Below, in pieces: positions 33,058 to 42,083 of a DNA stretch of 64,000 nucleotides. Source of the DNA: DASVTR01 sp036382855 (lineage in GTDB: Bacteria; Acidobacteriota; Blastocatellia; Pyrinomonadales; Pyrinomonadaceae); the NCBI GenBank assembly GCA_036382855.1, contig DASVPO010000009.1, positions 186,001 through 250,000 on the forward strand, written 5' to 3'. Each line of letters opens with the position of its first letter. Positions within the stretch are counted from its first letter, which is position 1. The translations under genes and the position numbers were made by a program. A model generated the notes under the pieces. It had not been told where the DNA came from, searched no databases, and saw only the letters and a list, made by a program, of their open reading frames with translations.

Positions 33058-33708
33058 GTGAACTCTGACGATTTAATCATAGCCGAGCGCGCCAGCGCAC
33101 AACTCACAGCCTCCGCACTGGACCACCACGACTGGAACAAAGCCCACGTCGTTCATCTAACACGATACTGGTCAGGCGCAGAAGCTCCACCCTCGCGGCA
33201 TGCCGAAGCGCGAATCCTCTGGACTCCCTATGCTCTCTGCGTACGCTTCGTCTGCCAGCAGGATGAGCCGCTCATCGTCAGCGCCAATCCGCAAGTTGAA
33301 CAAAAAACTCTGAAGCTGTGGGATAGAGATGTCTGCGAAATCTTCGTCGCGACGGACGCCGGGAAGCCCGACCGCTACCTCGAATTTGAAGCAGCGCCCA
33401 CGGGCGAATGGCTCGACCTCGCGATTCAATTCACGGGTGATAAGCGGGAAACCGACTGGCACTTCGATTCCGGCATGACCACCGCCGCACGCACCGGCGC
33501 GGGGCTGTTAACGATTGCGCTCTGCATTCCGTGGAAAGCCTTCGGACGTGCGCCGCAGGCAGGCGAACGCTGGCGCGTCAATCTCTTTCGCTGCGTCGGC
33601 ACAGATCCTAATCGCGGCTACCTCGCATGGCGACCGACCTACGCGCCGCAGCCAAACTTCCACGTTCCGTCCGTCTTCGGCTGGCTTGAATTCAAAGATG
33701 AAGCGTGA
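33058..33708 (+). CDS. Carbohydrate-binding CBM9-like family protein
   Basis: This 216-residue single-domain protein has the CBM9-like/DOMON-type pattern: strand blocks around RILWTPYALCVRFVCQQ, LWDRDVCEIFVA, YLEFEAAPTGEWLDL, and the C-terminal RVNLFRC, YLAWRPTYAPQPNFHVP and FGWLEF. No signal peptide is seen, so it may be cytoplasmic or anchored by another partner. GTG 33058 is seven bases after GGAGAAG; TTG 33052 is the alternative. It probably forms a two-gene unit with the MFS permease. Ligand unknown. Confidence 0.8.
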   Translation: MNSDDLIIAERASAQLTASALDHHDWNKAHVVHLTRYWSGAEAPPSRHAEARILWTPYALCVRFVCQQDEPLIVSANPQVEQKTLKLWDRDVCEIFVATDAGKPDRYLEFEAAPTGEWLDLAIQFTGDKRETDWHFDSGMTTAARTGAGLLTIALCIPWKAFGRAPQAGERWRVNLFRCVGTDPNRGYLAWRPTYAPQPNFHVPSVFGWLEFKDEA

Positions 33709-33827
33709 AGGCGGAACACTAATTTTCAACTTTCTTCACCGCACGAGCAGAGCGTTTAACTGCCGCAGCGATGAAATATGAGAGAGAAGCTGCTGCAACT
33801 GTCTGCGCGCTGGCGTGTGCACCGGCG

Positions 33828-34271
33828 TCATTCGCTTGTTAGCTTTTTGAGGTAGGCTTGGTAGCGCGCTTTGTCTCGTTCGCTCATCTGTTTGATTTGC
33901 ACGCCGATGATGTAGCCTGTGTCTTTGGCGTCTTCATCGAGCGGGCTGTAGCGTGCGGGCGTGGCCTGTAGTTGTATGGGGCCACTCGGAAGTCTGAGTG
34001 TGATGTCCAGTATGCGATTCGGGCTGGTCAGATACTGGCCTCCGATGTGTACGGCAGGCATGATGAGTGCCAGCCCGGTTTCACTGATGTCGCGCGTATA
34101 GCCTGCGAGACGCAGCGGCGAGTTTTCAGACTGGGCCTTGCTTCCTGTTTCGCCAAGTGAAACGCTGAGGATGAGCGCGACTTCGAGATGCGTCGCGTAG
34201 CGCGGCGCGGCGCGACGATTGCCAACGTGCTCGCGCAGGCGATTGACGATAGTGCGCAGGAGTTCCGGCAT
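33828..34271 (-). CDS. PilZ-domain protein
   Basis: This 147-residue protein has the two c-di-GMP-binding elements of PilZ: the RRAAPRY arginine motif near residue 20 and DISETGLAL near residue 65, followed by a beta-barrel-like stretch. It is a probable cyclic-di-GMP receptor, and the window also encodes a c-di-GMP turnover protein at 28868-30853. No other domain is attached. Its output partner is unknown. Confidence 0.87.
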   Translation of the reverse strand: MPELLRTIVNRLREHVGNRRAAPRYATHLEVALILSVSLGETGSKAQSENSPLRLAGYTRDISETGLALIMPAVHIGGQYLTSPNRILDITLRLPSGPIQLQATPARYSPLDEDAKDTGYIIGVQIKQMSERDKARYQAYLKKLTSE

Positions 34272-34489
34272 GGCCTTAACTTAACACAGAGCAGGCGCGA
34301 AAGGGTTAATCCTTTCGCCAGCTTAAAGACCAGAAGAGGGAAGGACTTAAATAAAGGAAGGAGTTGGCCCACCTTAAGCGTTATCCTTCCAAGCACTTTC
34401 CGAAGTTTGGTTCAAAGGAGAAACGGTCGGCGCTCTATCACGTTTTCCGTCAAGCTAAGATTGATTAACGGGGCGCACCTTCTGCCATG

Positions 34490-35281
34490 TCATTGCTTTT
34501 CGGAAACGACGAGGGGTTTGCCGCCGACATCAGCGCTCTTGATTCCTTTCTGGTCCATGTAGAAGGAGAGGCGGCCCGTGCGCCCGTAGCGCGCAGGTTC
34601 GGCGCTGACGGAGTAGCTTTTTGCGTCCTTGTCGAGCTTGATGGTGAAGCGATAGCCTGTGGATTCCGTGCCCTCAAGATCCTTCGGGACAAATCCGGCC
34701 GCGATGAGCGTCGGCAGATCTGCGAACATGTTTTTGTGCTGCGAGCTATAGGTCATCTGGGCCAGTTGAATACGCTGCAACATGTCCTTGACCTCACCCT
34801 CGTGGACATCTATCCGCGTCTTAAAGAAAAAATCTTTGCCGCTCTGTTTGACTAACTCGTAATCGCTTTTCTCGCCGACTATCCACTGGCCGTCAACGCG
34901 CAAGAGCGGCACAGGCGCGGGCGGAGCATCGGCCGCATCGTCCGTCATCCTGACAAAGACGGTCGCGGTCTCGCCGCTCATCTGCTCGCCCTTGACTTCA
35001 ACCTTCTCCGCGCCCGCAGCCATCTTCTCGAAATCGGGCCGCAGTTCTTCAACCTCCGACGCGCTCAAGCCCTCAATCGCAGGCTTGTAGATGGACATCA
35101 TCAACGCCTCGCGAAAACGTTTCTGGCTGAGCGCTCTGTAAAACTCGCGCACGGTTTCGACGGGCGTTTTCGCCTGCGTGTTCCGAGCCTGCGCGCCTCC
35201 GTAAGCGCACGAGACGAAGAGCAGCAGCGCGGCGAGCGAAATCGAGAGAGTGCGTGAAGCGGTCTGTTTGCGGTAAGTCAT
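34490..35281 (-). CDS. Exported protein: NTF2/DUF4878-like domain plus type IV pilin-like globular domain
   Basis: This 263-residue protein starts MTYRKQ after a good ribosome site. A signal peptide (SLAALLLFVSC) ends in a possible lipobox Cys. Residues about 35-150 look like an NTF2/DUF4878 lipoprotein domain (VETVREFYRALSQKRFREAL, then PVPLLRVDGQWIVGE). Residues about 165-260 resemble the globular part of type IV or type II secretion pseudopilins seen in acidobacteria (QLAQMTYSSQHKNMFADL, TGYRFTIK, YGRTGRLSFYMDQKG). The N-terminal pilin helix is absent, so it is not a normal pilin. Function unknown. Confidence 0.75.
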   Translation of the reverse strand: MTYRKQTASRTLSISLAALLLFVSCAYGGAQARNTQAKTPVETVREFYRALSQKRFREALMMSIYKPAIEGLSASEVEELRPDFEKMAAGAEKVEVKGEQMSGETATVFVRMTDDAADAPPAPVPLLRVDGQWIVGEKSDYELVKQSGKDFFFKTRIDVHEGEVKDMLQRIQLAQMTYSSQHKNMFADLPTLIAAGFVPKDLEGTESTGYRFTIKLDKDAKSYSVSAEPARYGRTGRLSFYMDQKGIKSADVGGKPLVVSEKQ

Positions 35282-35406
35282 AAAAAAATCCTGCCTCAAT
35301 TATTGAAATGGCGGCGCGCTGTGTTTCCGGGACAGCCGCGCCGCACATTTTATAGAGGGGCGAATAACGAGAAACGTTGCCGCCCCGTAGTCGCTCTTTT
35401 ATCTTG

Positions 35407-37875
35407 CTAGCGCTCCTTAACGCCGGTTGCGGGTGGCGGAGGCGACGGCAAGTTCTCATTTCTCTTGCCCGTCAGACCGTAGCGACCTATGTAGTAGAGC
35501 GTGAACGACAGGAGGCCGAACGCTATCAACGCCGTCAACCTGTTTTCATGGAACCACTCAGGCAAGTATCTGCCGAAATCCAACATTTCGGCTTTACCGA
35601 GCCCCTGCGGAATCGCCAACAGCAGACCGGCGATAGCGCCGCCCGCGATGAGGCCGGAGCTATAGAGAACGCCCGGGCCGCTCTCCTCTTCGGCCAGCGT
35701 GCGTTTGCCGCGCGAGACGCGCTCGACCAGAGCGCGCACTCCGCCGCCGACAAAGATGGTGGCGGAGGTTGCGAGCGGCAGGTACATGCCGACCGCAAAC
35801 GGCAACGCAGAGATGCCGACAATCTCAAGCAGGATAGAGATAAACGCGCCGATGAGAATCAGCGACCAGGGCAGCTTTTGCGTCAACACGCCGTCAACCA
35901 GCACGGCCATCAACTGCGCTTTCGGCGCGTCAAACTTCGAGTTTGGCCCAGTCTCAACCTGCTCGTATTTAGCCACGCCTCCGTTATCCACAAAGAAGGT
36001 GCGTGTCTTACCGCCTTCTTTCACGAGTGCCAGATTATAGGTGTTGCCATCCAGACCTCGCGTCTGCCCTTTCATTTCGACATTCGGACCGGCTGCAATC
36101 GGCTGCGTCGGCAAATCCGTGCTGGAGATGGCCGCGCGCGTGCCGCCGACGCCCGGATTGATGCGGTAGCGAAGCTCGCCGCTCTGGTCTGTCAGATACT
36201 GGCCCGACGGAATAATCGTGCCGTCCGTGCCCTTCTCATCTGCCGAAAGACGATGCACGTAGAAAGGCCCGCCGGAAAGTTGCCCGCCTTTCATATCGCC
36301 TTTGTCCCATTGCTGGTCGCCGGGGTTGATGGTCGCGCGGTAGGCCGGATAATTGGCCGGAAGCAAATTGGTGTAAGACGTGTTCAGGTAGTTGAGCGTC
36401 CACGCAATCAACAGCGCAGAGGTGGTCGCGCCAATCATTAAGCCCCACTGCATACGCGACGGTGTACCGCCGACCAGATAACCCGTCTTCAAATCCTGCG
36501 AGGTCGTGCCAGCGTTCGATGCGGCGATACAGACGACCGCGCCGACCGACAGCGCAAGCACGCGCGAATCTGCCCCGCCCATCCCCAGAATCAGAAAGAT
36601 GAGCGAGGTCAAAAGAATCGTGGCGATGGTCATGCCGGAAATCGGATTTGACGAAGAACCAATCTCGCCCGTGATGCGAGAGGAAACAGTTGCGAAGAAG
36701 AACCCGAAGAGCAGCACCAGCAACACCGAGAGGATGTTCATCGCAACACCGCTGCCCGGTGAGCCTGCGAAATTCAACCAGATGAAAATAGCGATTGCCA
36801 GAATGATGATGCCGCCGACGACGAAGGTCATAGGCATGTCGCGCTCCGTGCGCGGCACTTCCTGACCGTCGCCCTTTTTGCCCGCGCCGAAGCTACCGAC
36901 CGAAGATTTGAAGGCACTGAGAATCGTCGGCAGCGTGCGGACGAGGCTGATGATGCCGCCCGTGGCGACAGCGCCCGCCGCTATGTAGCGTATGTATAAA
37001 TCCTGTACTTGCCCGGAAGTCATTTCGGAGATGAGCGGCCCGCCGGGAAGCACAGGGAAGAGCGGCGCTGTGTAGCCCGCGCCGAAAAACTTGACCATCG
37101 GAATCAGCACCAACGCCGAGAGGAAACCGCCGCCGACCATCATCGCCGCCACGCGCGGCCCTATGATGTAGCCGACGCCCAGAAGTTCCGGCGAGATGTC
37201 TGCTGCAATCGTTGCTCCCTGATATTTTCTGAGGACATATGAGGGCGCTTCGTTCCACAGTCGCATGCCCTTCATCAACAGCGTGTAGAAGGCCGCAACG
37301 CCGAAGCCCGTAAACACCGTCTTAGCATCCGTCCCGCCCTTTTCTCCGACGACCAACACTTCGGCGCACGCAGTCCCCTCCGGGTAAATCAGCTTGCCGT
37401 GCTCTTTGACAATCAGAGCACGCCTGAGAGGTATCATCAGTAAGACGCCGAGCCAGCCTCCCAGAAGTGCGACTATCGTGATGCGCGGAATCTCAAGGTC
37501 GTAGCCGAGAATCAGGAGCGCGGGCATCGTGAAAACAATACCGGCGGCGATTGATTCTCCGGCCGAGCCAGTCGTTTGCGCGATGTTGTTCTCCAAGATA
37601 GAAGCACGACCCAGAGCGCGGAAGATAGAGATGGACATCACCGCAATCGGAATCGAGGCCGAAACGGTCAGCCCGACGCGCAGCGCCAGATAGACGCTCG
37701 ATGCGCCGAAGATGATGCCGAGGATGGAGCCGAGGATGACGGCCCGCGGCGTGAACTCCGGGAGGAACGTCGAGGCCGGAACGAAAGGCTTATGCACGGC
37801 ATAGCTTTCGGCCACGGGAACGTGCGCCTCATCAACAATGTCCGGCTTGACCCCATTAATGGTTTCAGTCGCCAT
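35407..37875 (-). CDS. OPT-family oligopeptide/metal-chelate transporter with a periplasmic-type insert
   Basis: This 822-residue polytopic protein has the OPT family start FTPRAVILGSILGIIFGASSVYLALRVGLTVSASIPIAV and NNIAQTTGSAGESIAAGIVFT. Between about residues 495 and 660 a hydrophilic segment rich in Gly and Asp interrupts the membrane part, which then resumes (KLPWSLILIGAFISILLEIVG). Members move oligopeptides or metal chelates by proton symport. A strong ribosome site (GGAGGT) lies upstream of ATG 37875. Substrate unknown. Confidence 0.88.
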   Translation of the reverse strand: MATETINGVKPDIVDEAHVPVAESYAVHKPFVPASTFLPEFTPRAVILGSILGIIFGASSVYLALRVGLTVSASIPIAVMSISIFRALGRASILENNIAQTTGSAGESIAAGIVFTMPALLILGYDLEIPRITIVALLGGWLGVLLMIPLRRALIVKEHGKLIYPEGTACAEVLVVGEKGGTDAKTVFTGFGVAAFYTLLMKGMRLWNEAPSYVLRKYQGATIAADISPELLGVGYIIGPRVAAMMVGGGFLSALVLIPMVKFFGAGYTAPLFPVLPGGPLISEMTSGQVQDLYIRYIAAGAVATGGIISLVRTLPTILSAFKSSVGSFGAGKKGDGQEVPRTERDMPMTFVVGGIIILAIAIFIWLNFAGSPGSGVAMNILSVLLVLLFGFFFATVSSRITGEIGSSSNPISGMTIATILLTSLIFLILGMGGADSRVLALSVGAVVCIAASNAGTTSQDLKTGYLVGGTPSRMQWGLMIGATTSALLIAWTLNYLNTSYTNLLPANYPAYRATINPGDQQWDKGDMKGGQLSGGPFYVHRLSADEKGTDGTIIPSGQYLTDQSGELRYRINPGVGGTRAAISSTDLPTQPIAAGPNVEMKGQTRGLDGNTYNLALVKEGGKTRTFFVDNGGVAKYEQVETGPNSKFDAPKAQLMAVLVDGVLTQKLPWSLILIGAFISILLEIVGISALPFAVGMYLPLATSATIFVGGGVRALVERVSRGKRTLAEEESGPGVLYSSGLIAGGAIAGLLLAIPQGLGKAEMLDFGRYLPEWFHENRLTALIAFGLLSFTLYYIGRYGLTGKRNENLPSPPPPATGVKER

Positions 37876-38222
37876 CAGAAAGTGACCTCCGAATTAGATT
37901 CTTAACAAGGGGAGCAAAGGGTGATATTCGGGCATACTGTACCTCTCTCTTATCGCCAGAGCAAGCGTATTTTCAATAATTTCGAGCCACTTACAACTCC
38001 ACCCGGCAGGCGGCAACAATGATGCTTGCAGACTGCAACATTAAAAGATTCAACCTCGCAGCGGTTAACTAAACCCTCGCTGCCTGCCGCTCAAAGTTTA
38101 GCTCTCATCTTTCAACATACGGCCGCCGCACTTTCGCCTTCAACCCATTTACATTACACTTGCCACGCACGGTCTTTTCCCATGTTCTGATTTTCAATCT
38201 TCATTGCCGGAGTCTTCCGCCT
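37876..38222. other. Divergent intergenic region between OPT and M14 genes
   Basis: These 347 bases separate divergently transcribed genes. They contain the OPT ribosome site (ACCTCC on the + strand, 37885-37890). Near the middle is a GC-rich pair, GGCAGGCGGCAACA and TGCCTGCCGC, possibly forming a long stem. I see no gene or clear promoter hexamer pair. Confidence 0.45.
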
Positions 38223-40598
38223 ATGCGGTCACGCTCGCTCGCGCTCCTTTTGCTCTTCATCTTCATTCTCTTCTGCTCGCTTGAGAGCGAGCGCGCACAG
38301 GCGCAGCCGCGCTCTGCCCGTCAAGAGACGCGCGATACAAGAGGGAGCGTGCCTGCGCCGGAAGATGTGCTCGGCTTTCATCCCGGCGATGATCGGAAGC
38401 TTGCGAGTTGGCGCGAGGTCATCGAATACTTCAAGCGGCTCGACGCGGCAAGCGACCGCCTGCGCTTCGAAGAACTCGGACGCTCGACGATGAATGCGCC
38501 CTTCGTGATGGCGACCATCAGCGCGCCGGAGAATCTGGCGCGTCTCGATGAGTTCAAATCCATCCAGCGCAAGCTTGCAGACCCGCGCAGGCTTGGGCCC
38601 AATCCAGAGCGCGAGGCTGCACAACTCATCGCGCGCGGCAAGACCATAGTGCTCATCACCTGCGGCATACACTCCACAGAGGTCGGCTCTTATCTCTCAA
38701 GCATGCTGATTGCGCATCGTCTGGCTTCCAGCAACGAGCCTTTGATTCGCGCCATCCTGCGCGACACGATTGTGCTGCTCGTTCCGTCTTTGAACCCTGA
38801 CGGCGTTGACATCGTTAAAAACTGGTACGACAAAACTCTCGGCACGCCCTTCGAAGGCACAGACCCGCCCACGCTCTATCACAAATACGTCGGCCACGAT
38901 AACAACCGCGACTGGTATGCCTTCACGCAGGTAGAGACCGAGATTACCGTCAGCAAGATTCACAACGTCTGGCATCCGCAGATAGTCCACGACATACACC
39001 AGCAGGGCGAGTTTGGCTCTCGTCTTTTTCTGCCGCCCTACATGCCGCCCGTCGAGCCGAACGTGCCGCCGCAGATTGTCGAAGGCTACACGGAGTTGGG
39101 CGACGCGATAGCGCGCGAGATGCGCGCCACAGGATTCAAAGGCATCACCACGAATACGACCTACGACGCATGGACTCCGGCCCGCGCCTATTCACACTAT
39201 CACGGCGGCGTTCGCATTCTCTCCGAGACTGCTTCGGCCAAGCTCGCCACGCCCATCAACGTCAAGTTCGATGAACTGCGCTCGCGCGAAGGCTACGACC
39301 CGCATAAAGAGTCTGACAAATACTCTCCGCTCTGGCGCGGCGGCCAGTGGCGCTTGCGCGACATCACAAACTACATGACAAGCGCCGCCTTCTCTCTTCT
39401 CAAACACGCCGCCGGTAATCGCGAGCGCTGGCTCTCCAGATTCTACGAGATTGGGAAAGAGGCCGTGCGCCCGCGCCGCAATGGAGAATTATTCGGCTTT
39501 CTGTTGCCGCGTCCTCCATCGAGAGGCATCGGTAATGAGTCTGCGATAACGCGCATCCTCACGATGGGCGGAGTCAAGATTGAAAGCACGGAACAGGGGC
39601 AGTTAGTCAGGCTGGACCAGCCTTACGGAGCTTTCGCCAAAGCCCTGCTCGAACCGCAACGCTATCCAGACCTGCGCGACGATGAAGGGCATCCCATCGC
39701 TCCGTATGATGTCACGGCTCACACGCTCCCGCTGCTGATGGGCGTTAAAGCCACGCCCGTCTATGCTCCGTTTAGTTATAAGACGACAACATACTGGTGG
39801 CTTGGCGGACTCTTCGGCTGTAGTCGTGGCGTCGGGCGCGTCGCCATCTATAAGTCTCACGTGCCGTCTATGGACGAAGGCTGGACGCGCTGGCTGTTGA
39901 GAGAAGCAAAAGGCTTTCCAGAGAACGAACGTAAATGTCTGACAGTCTCATCGCTTGAAGATAAGGAAGCGAGGACGGAGAACCTGATTAGCAAGTACGA
40001 CACGATTATTATCCCGGACCAATCGCCGCGCGTAATCCTTGAAGGTCACAGGCTGGGCACGATGCCTACTGAGTTAACAGGCGGCCTCGGCCCGGAAGGC
40101 ACAAAGCGACTGCGCGAGTTTGTCGAGCAGGGCGGCACGCTCATCTGCCTCAACCGCGCATCGAATTTTGCCATCGAACAATTCAAGCTGCCCGTGCGCG
40201 ACATCACGGCCTCATGGAAGCGTACGGAATTTTACGCGCCCGGCTCAATCCTGCGCACGGAGATTGACACTTCGCACACGATTGCTATGAACATGCCGCG
40301 CGAGTCAATCGCGTGGGTGGAGAATTCGCCTGTCTTCGAGATTAAGAGCGACCCGCTCGCGCTCGTGCGCGTTAAAATCATTGCTCGTTATCCTGCTCAT
40401 GCCGACCCGCTGCTTTCCGGCTGGCTGCTCGGCGGCGAGAGAATCAGAGGCAAGGCGGCGCTGATGGAGGTTGGATTGGGGCAGGGCCGAATTTATCTCT
40501 ACGGTTTCAGGCCGCAGTATCGCGCGCAATCGCTGGCGACCTATCCGCTCTTCTTCAACGCCATTCGTCCTCGTACTACTGCTCTTGCAACCCCCTGA
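38223..40598 (+). CDS. Secreted M14-family zinc carboxypeptidase-like protein
   Basis: This 791-residue protein has a signal peptide (SLALLLLFIFILFCSLESERAQAQ), then an M14 domain (about 70-400). Zinc-ligand motif GIHSTEVGS lies near residue 149, the third ligand region is VHDIHQQGEFGSRLFLPP, and a plausible catalytic Glu sits in ILSETAS. The C-terminal half (about 560-790) resembles a glutamine-amidotransferase-like fold (YDTIIIPDQSP, LREFVEQGGTLICL). This long architecture is common in exported acidobacterial M14 proteins. ATG 38223 is chosen over an upstream TTG because it starts the signal peptide. Substrate unknown. Confidence 0.85.
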   Translation: MRSRSLALLLLFIFILFCSLESERAQAQPRSARQETRDTRGSVPAPEDVLGFHPGDDRKLASWREVIEYFKRLDAASDRLRFEELGRSTMNAPFVMATISAPENLARLDEFKSIQRKLADPRRLGPNPEREAAQLIARGKTIVLITCGIHSTEVGSYLSSMLIAHRLASSNEPLIRAILRDTIVLLVPSLNPDGVDIVKNWYDKTLGTPFEGTDPPTLYHKYVGHDNNRDWYAFTQVETEITVSKIHNVWHPQIVHDIHQQGEFGSRLFLPPYMPPVEPNVPPQIVEGYTELGDAIAREMRATGFKGITTNTTYDAWTPARAYSHYHGGVRILSETASAKLATPINVKFDELRSREGYDPHKESDKYSPLWRGGQWRLRDITNYMTSAAFSLLKHAAGNRERWLSRFYEIGKEAVRPRRNGELFGFLLPRPPSRGIGNESAITRILTMGGVKIESTEQGQLVRLDQPYGAFAKALLEPQRYPDLRDDEGHPIAPYDVTAHTLPLLMGVKATPVYAPFSYKTTTYWWLGGLFGCSRGVGRVAIYKSHVPSMDEGWTRWLLREAKGFPENERKCLTVSSLEDKEARTENLISKYDTIIIPDQSPRVILEGHRLGTMPTELTGGLGPEGTKRLREFVEQGGTLICLNRASNFAIEQFKLPVRDITASWKRTEFYAPGSILRTEIDTSHTIAMNMPRESIAWVENSPVFEIKSDPLALVRVKIIARYPAHADPLLSGWLLGGERIRGKAALMEVGLGQGRIYLYGFRPQYRAQSLATYPLFFNAIRPRTTALATP

Positions 40599-40612
40599 TG
40601 GAGTAATCTGGA

Positions 40613-41131
40613 ATGAAGCACAGAGACGACAGAGCGAAGATGTTGCTCACGGAGATGCTGTTTGTCAGGTTGTGCTGCTGTCTTTTGCTGTTGGCTGTTG
40701 CAGCCGGTTGCGGTAACAACGCAAACGTGAGCAACGCAGACAACCGTTCTCAGTCCACGTCCTCCAGCCGGACTCAGGAGAACGGCGGCGCGACCGCGCA
40801 ACCGACGAGCGATGACAGCGGTGCTGTCACGCAGCAGACGGTAGGAAGCAAGGCCGAAGAGGCTTGCCGTAAGTATGAGTCCTGCGGCTGTCAGGCGTTC
40901 GCGCAGTGTATGGAACAGATTGGCAACGACCCTTCAATCGAGGCAGGGATTGGCGATTGCATGATTAAGTCCAGTTGCCAGAGCTTGTGCGCGGGCAAGC
41001 CTGACGGATGCCCTAAGACCAACACAGGCCCGCAGAGGTCTAATTGCTCCGCGATTCCGTGCAGCAAGAATTCCGACTGTCCATCGGATTGCTATGGCGG
41101 CTGCGACGGTGTTATCTGCTACGCGTTCTGA
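40613..41131 (+). CDS. Cysteine-rich lipoprotein
   Basis: This 172-residue protein has a signal peptide ending in the lipobox LAVAAGC, a Ser/Thr/Asn/Gln-rich linker (about 35-80), and a C-terminal part with about 14 cysteines in pairs (CRKYESCGCQAFAQC, CMIKSSCQSLC, CSKNSDCPSDCYGGCDGVIC). The even pattern suggests a disulfide-stabilised surface domain. It starts 14 bases after the M14 gene with a GGAG site, so the two are probably co-transcribed. I do not recognise the family. Confidence 0.75.
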   Translation: MKHRDDRAKMLLTEMLFVRLCCCLLLLAVAAGCGNNANVSNADNRSQSTSSSRTQENGGATAQPTSDDSGAVTQQTVGSKAEEACRKYESCGCQAFAQCMEQIGNDPSIEAGIGDCMIKSSCQSLCAGKPDGCPKTNTGPQRSNCSAIPCSKNSDCPSDCYGGCDGVICYAF

Positions 41132-41210
41132 TGGCGTGCGGGGCAGCAAGAGTAAGAAGCAAGTAAGAAACAAGGCGGCCTCTGTTATCTCGTTTGTCGC
41201 TTCCGGGAGC

Positions 41211-41241
41211 TTGAACATTTAGGGGCGCTCAGGCGTATAAT
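41211..41241 (+). promoter_or_regulatory. Probable promoter of the 41313-44279 genes
   Basis: TTGAAC (41211-41216) and a perfect TATAAT (41236-41241) are separated by 19 bases, upstream of the membrane-anchored protein gene. The exact -10 makes the call reasonable despite the long spacer. Confidence 0.5.
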
Positions 41242-41312
41242 GATGACGGATAGACGCCCGGCAGAAGCGCGTACCCTAGAGGAAAGCCATCGCGCAGGCG
41301 TCTTGCGGCCAA

Positions 41313-42020
41313 ATGGTCACTGTTCTCGTCACCTCGTTTCTCCTGTTCGCTGCAATCTCCTACGCTATTTACTGGTGGCAACGCAGTTCGTCTAACCTGA
41401 ACGCAGAAGAACGCCTTCTGCCGCCGGCACACACGGGCGGACTCTTCGGCCACATCAGCCCCGCGGAAGAAGCAGCCCTCTTAGCCGCCGAGAAAGCGGA
41501 GCGCCAATCAGCACTCCGCTCAACGCTGCTCAAGCGCGCCAGCGAAGGCGACCGCAAGGTTTTAGACGAAGCGAAAGAGATGGCCGATGCGAACCTGTAC
41601 GACGAAGTGCTAGACGCTTTGACCGAGCAGGCCGACACAGACCAGCGATTGCTCGCGCTCGTCTCCTACATCGCCAGACACGATGGCCTGCGCGTTAATG
41701 CGAATCTGGCTACGAAGTTTATCGAAAGCTGGAAGCGTGAGCCTGAGCGCAAGACGACGGCCCGCGTGCTTCACGTCGCAGCGCTCTCGGGCGATGCGCA
41801 CGTTTACCAGCAGGCCGTGGAAACAACTGTTCAATACTGGCGCGACGGGCGCGTGCCCGCGCTCGAAGCCGGCGAGTTGCGCCAACTCGTCGAGAGTGAA
41901 TACTGGCTCTTGCCCGCCGAAAGCCGCAACTCCGGCGCGGGCTTTACCCTGAAACAAACGCTGGCGCGTCTCCGCCGTCAACTAGCGGCAACAACTAACA
42001 GCGTCAATCGTGATTCGTGA
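41313..42020 (+). CDS. Membrane-anchored hypothetical protein with helical repeats
   Basis: This 235-residue protein has one N-terminal transmembrane helix (about 4-22, TVLVTSFLLFAAISYAIYWW) and then an all-helical, Ala/Glu/Arg-rich domain that could form TPR-like hairpins. No motif identifies it. It lies 63 bases before the SPFH-protein gene on the same strand and is probably co-transcribed. Together they may form a membrane scaffold, but that is inference from gene order only. Confidence 0.7.
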   Translation: MVTVLVTSFLLFAAISYAIYWWQRSSSNLNAEERLLPPAHTGGLFGHISPAEEAALLAAEKAERQSALRSTLLKRASEGDRKVLDEAKEMADANLYDEVLDALTEQADTDQRLLALVSYIARHDGLRVNANLATKFIESWKREPERKTTARVLHVAALSGDAHVYQQAVETTVQYWRDGRVPALEAGELRQLVESEYWLLPAESRNSGAGFTLKQTLARLRRQLAATTNSVNRDS

Positions 42021-42083
42021 AAGAGACGACACAACTTTGCTGTCGTCGCTGAAGATTCGCGATTCCCTTCTTTGAGGACTACC

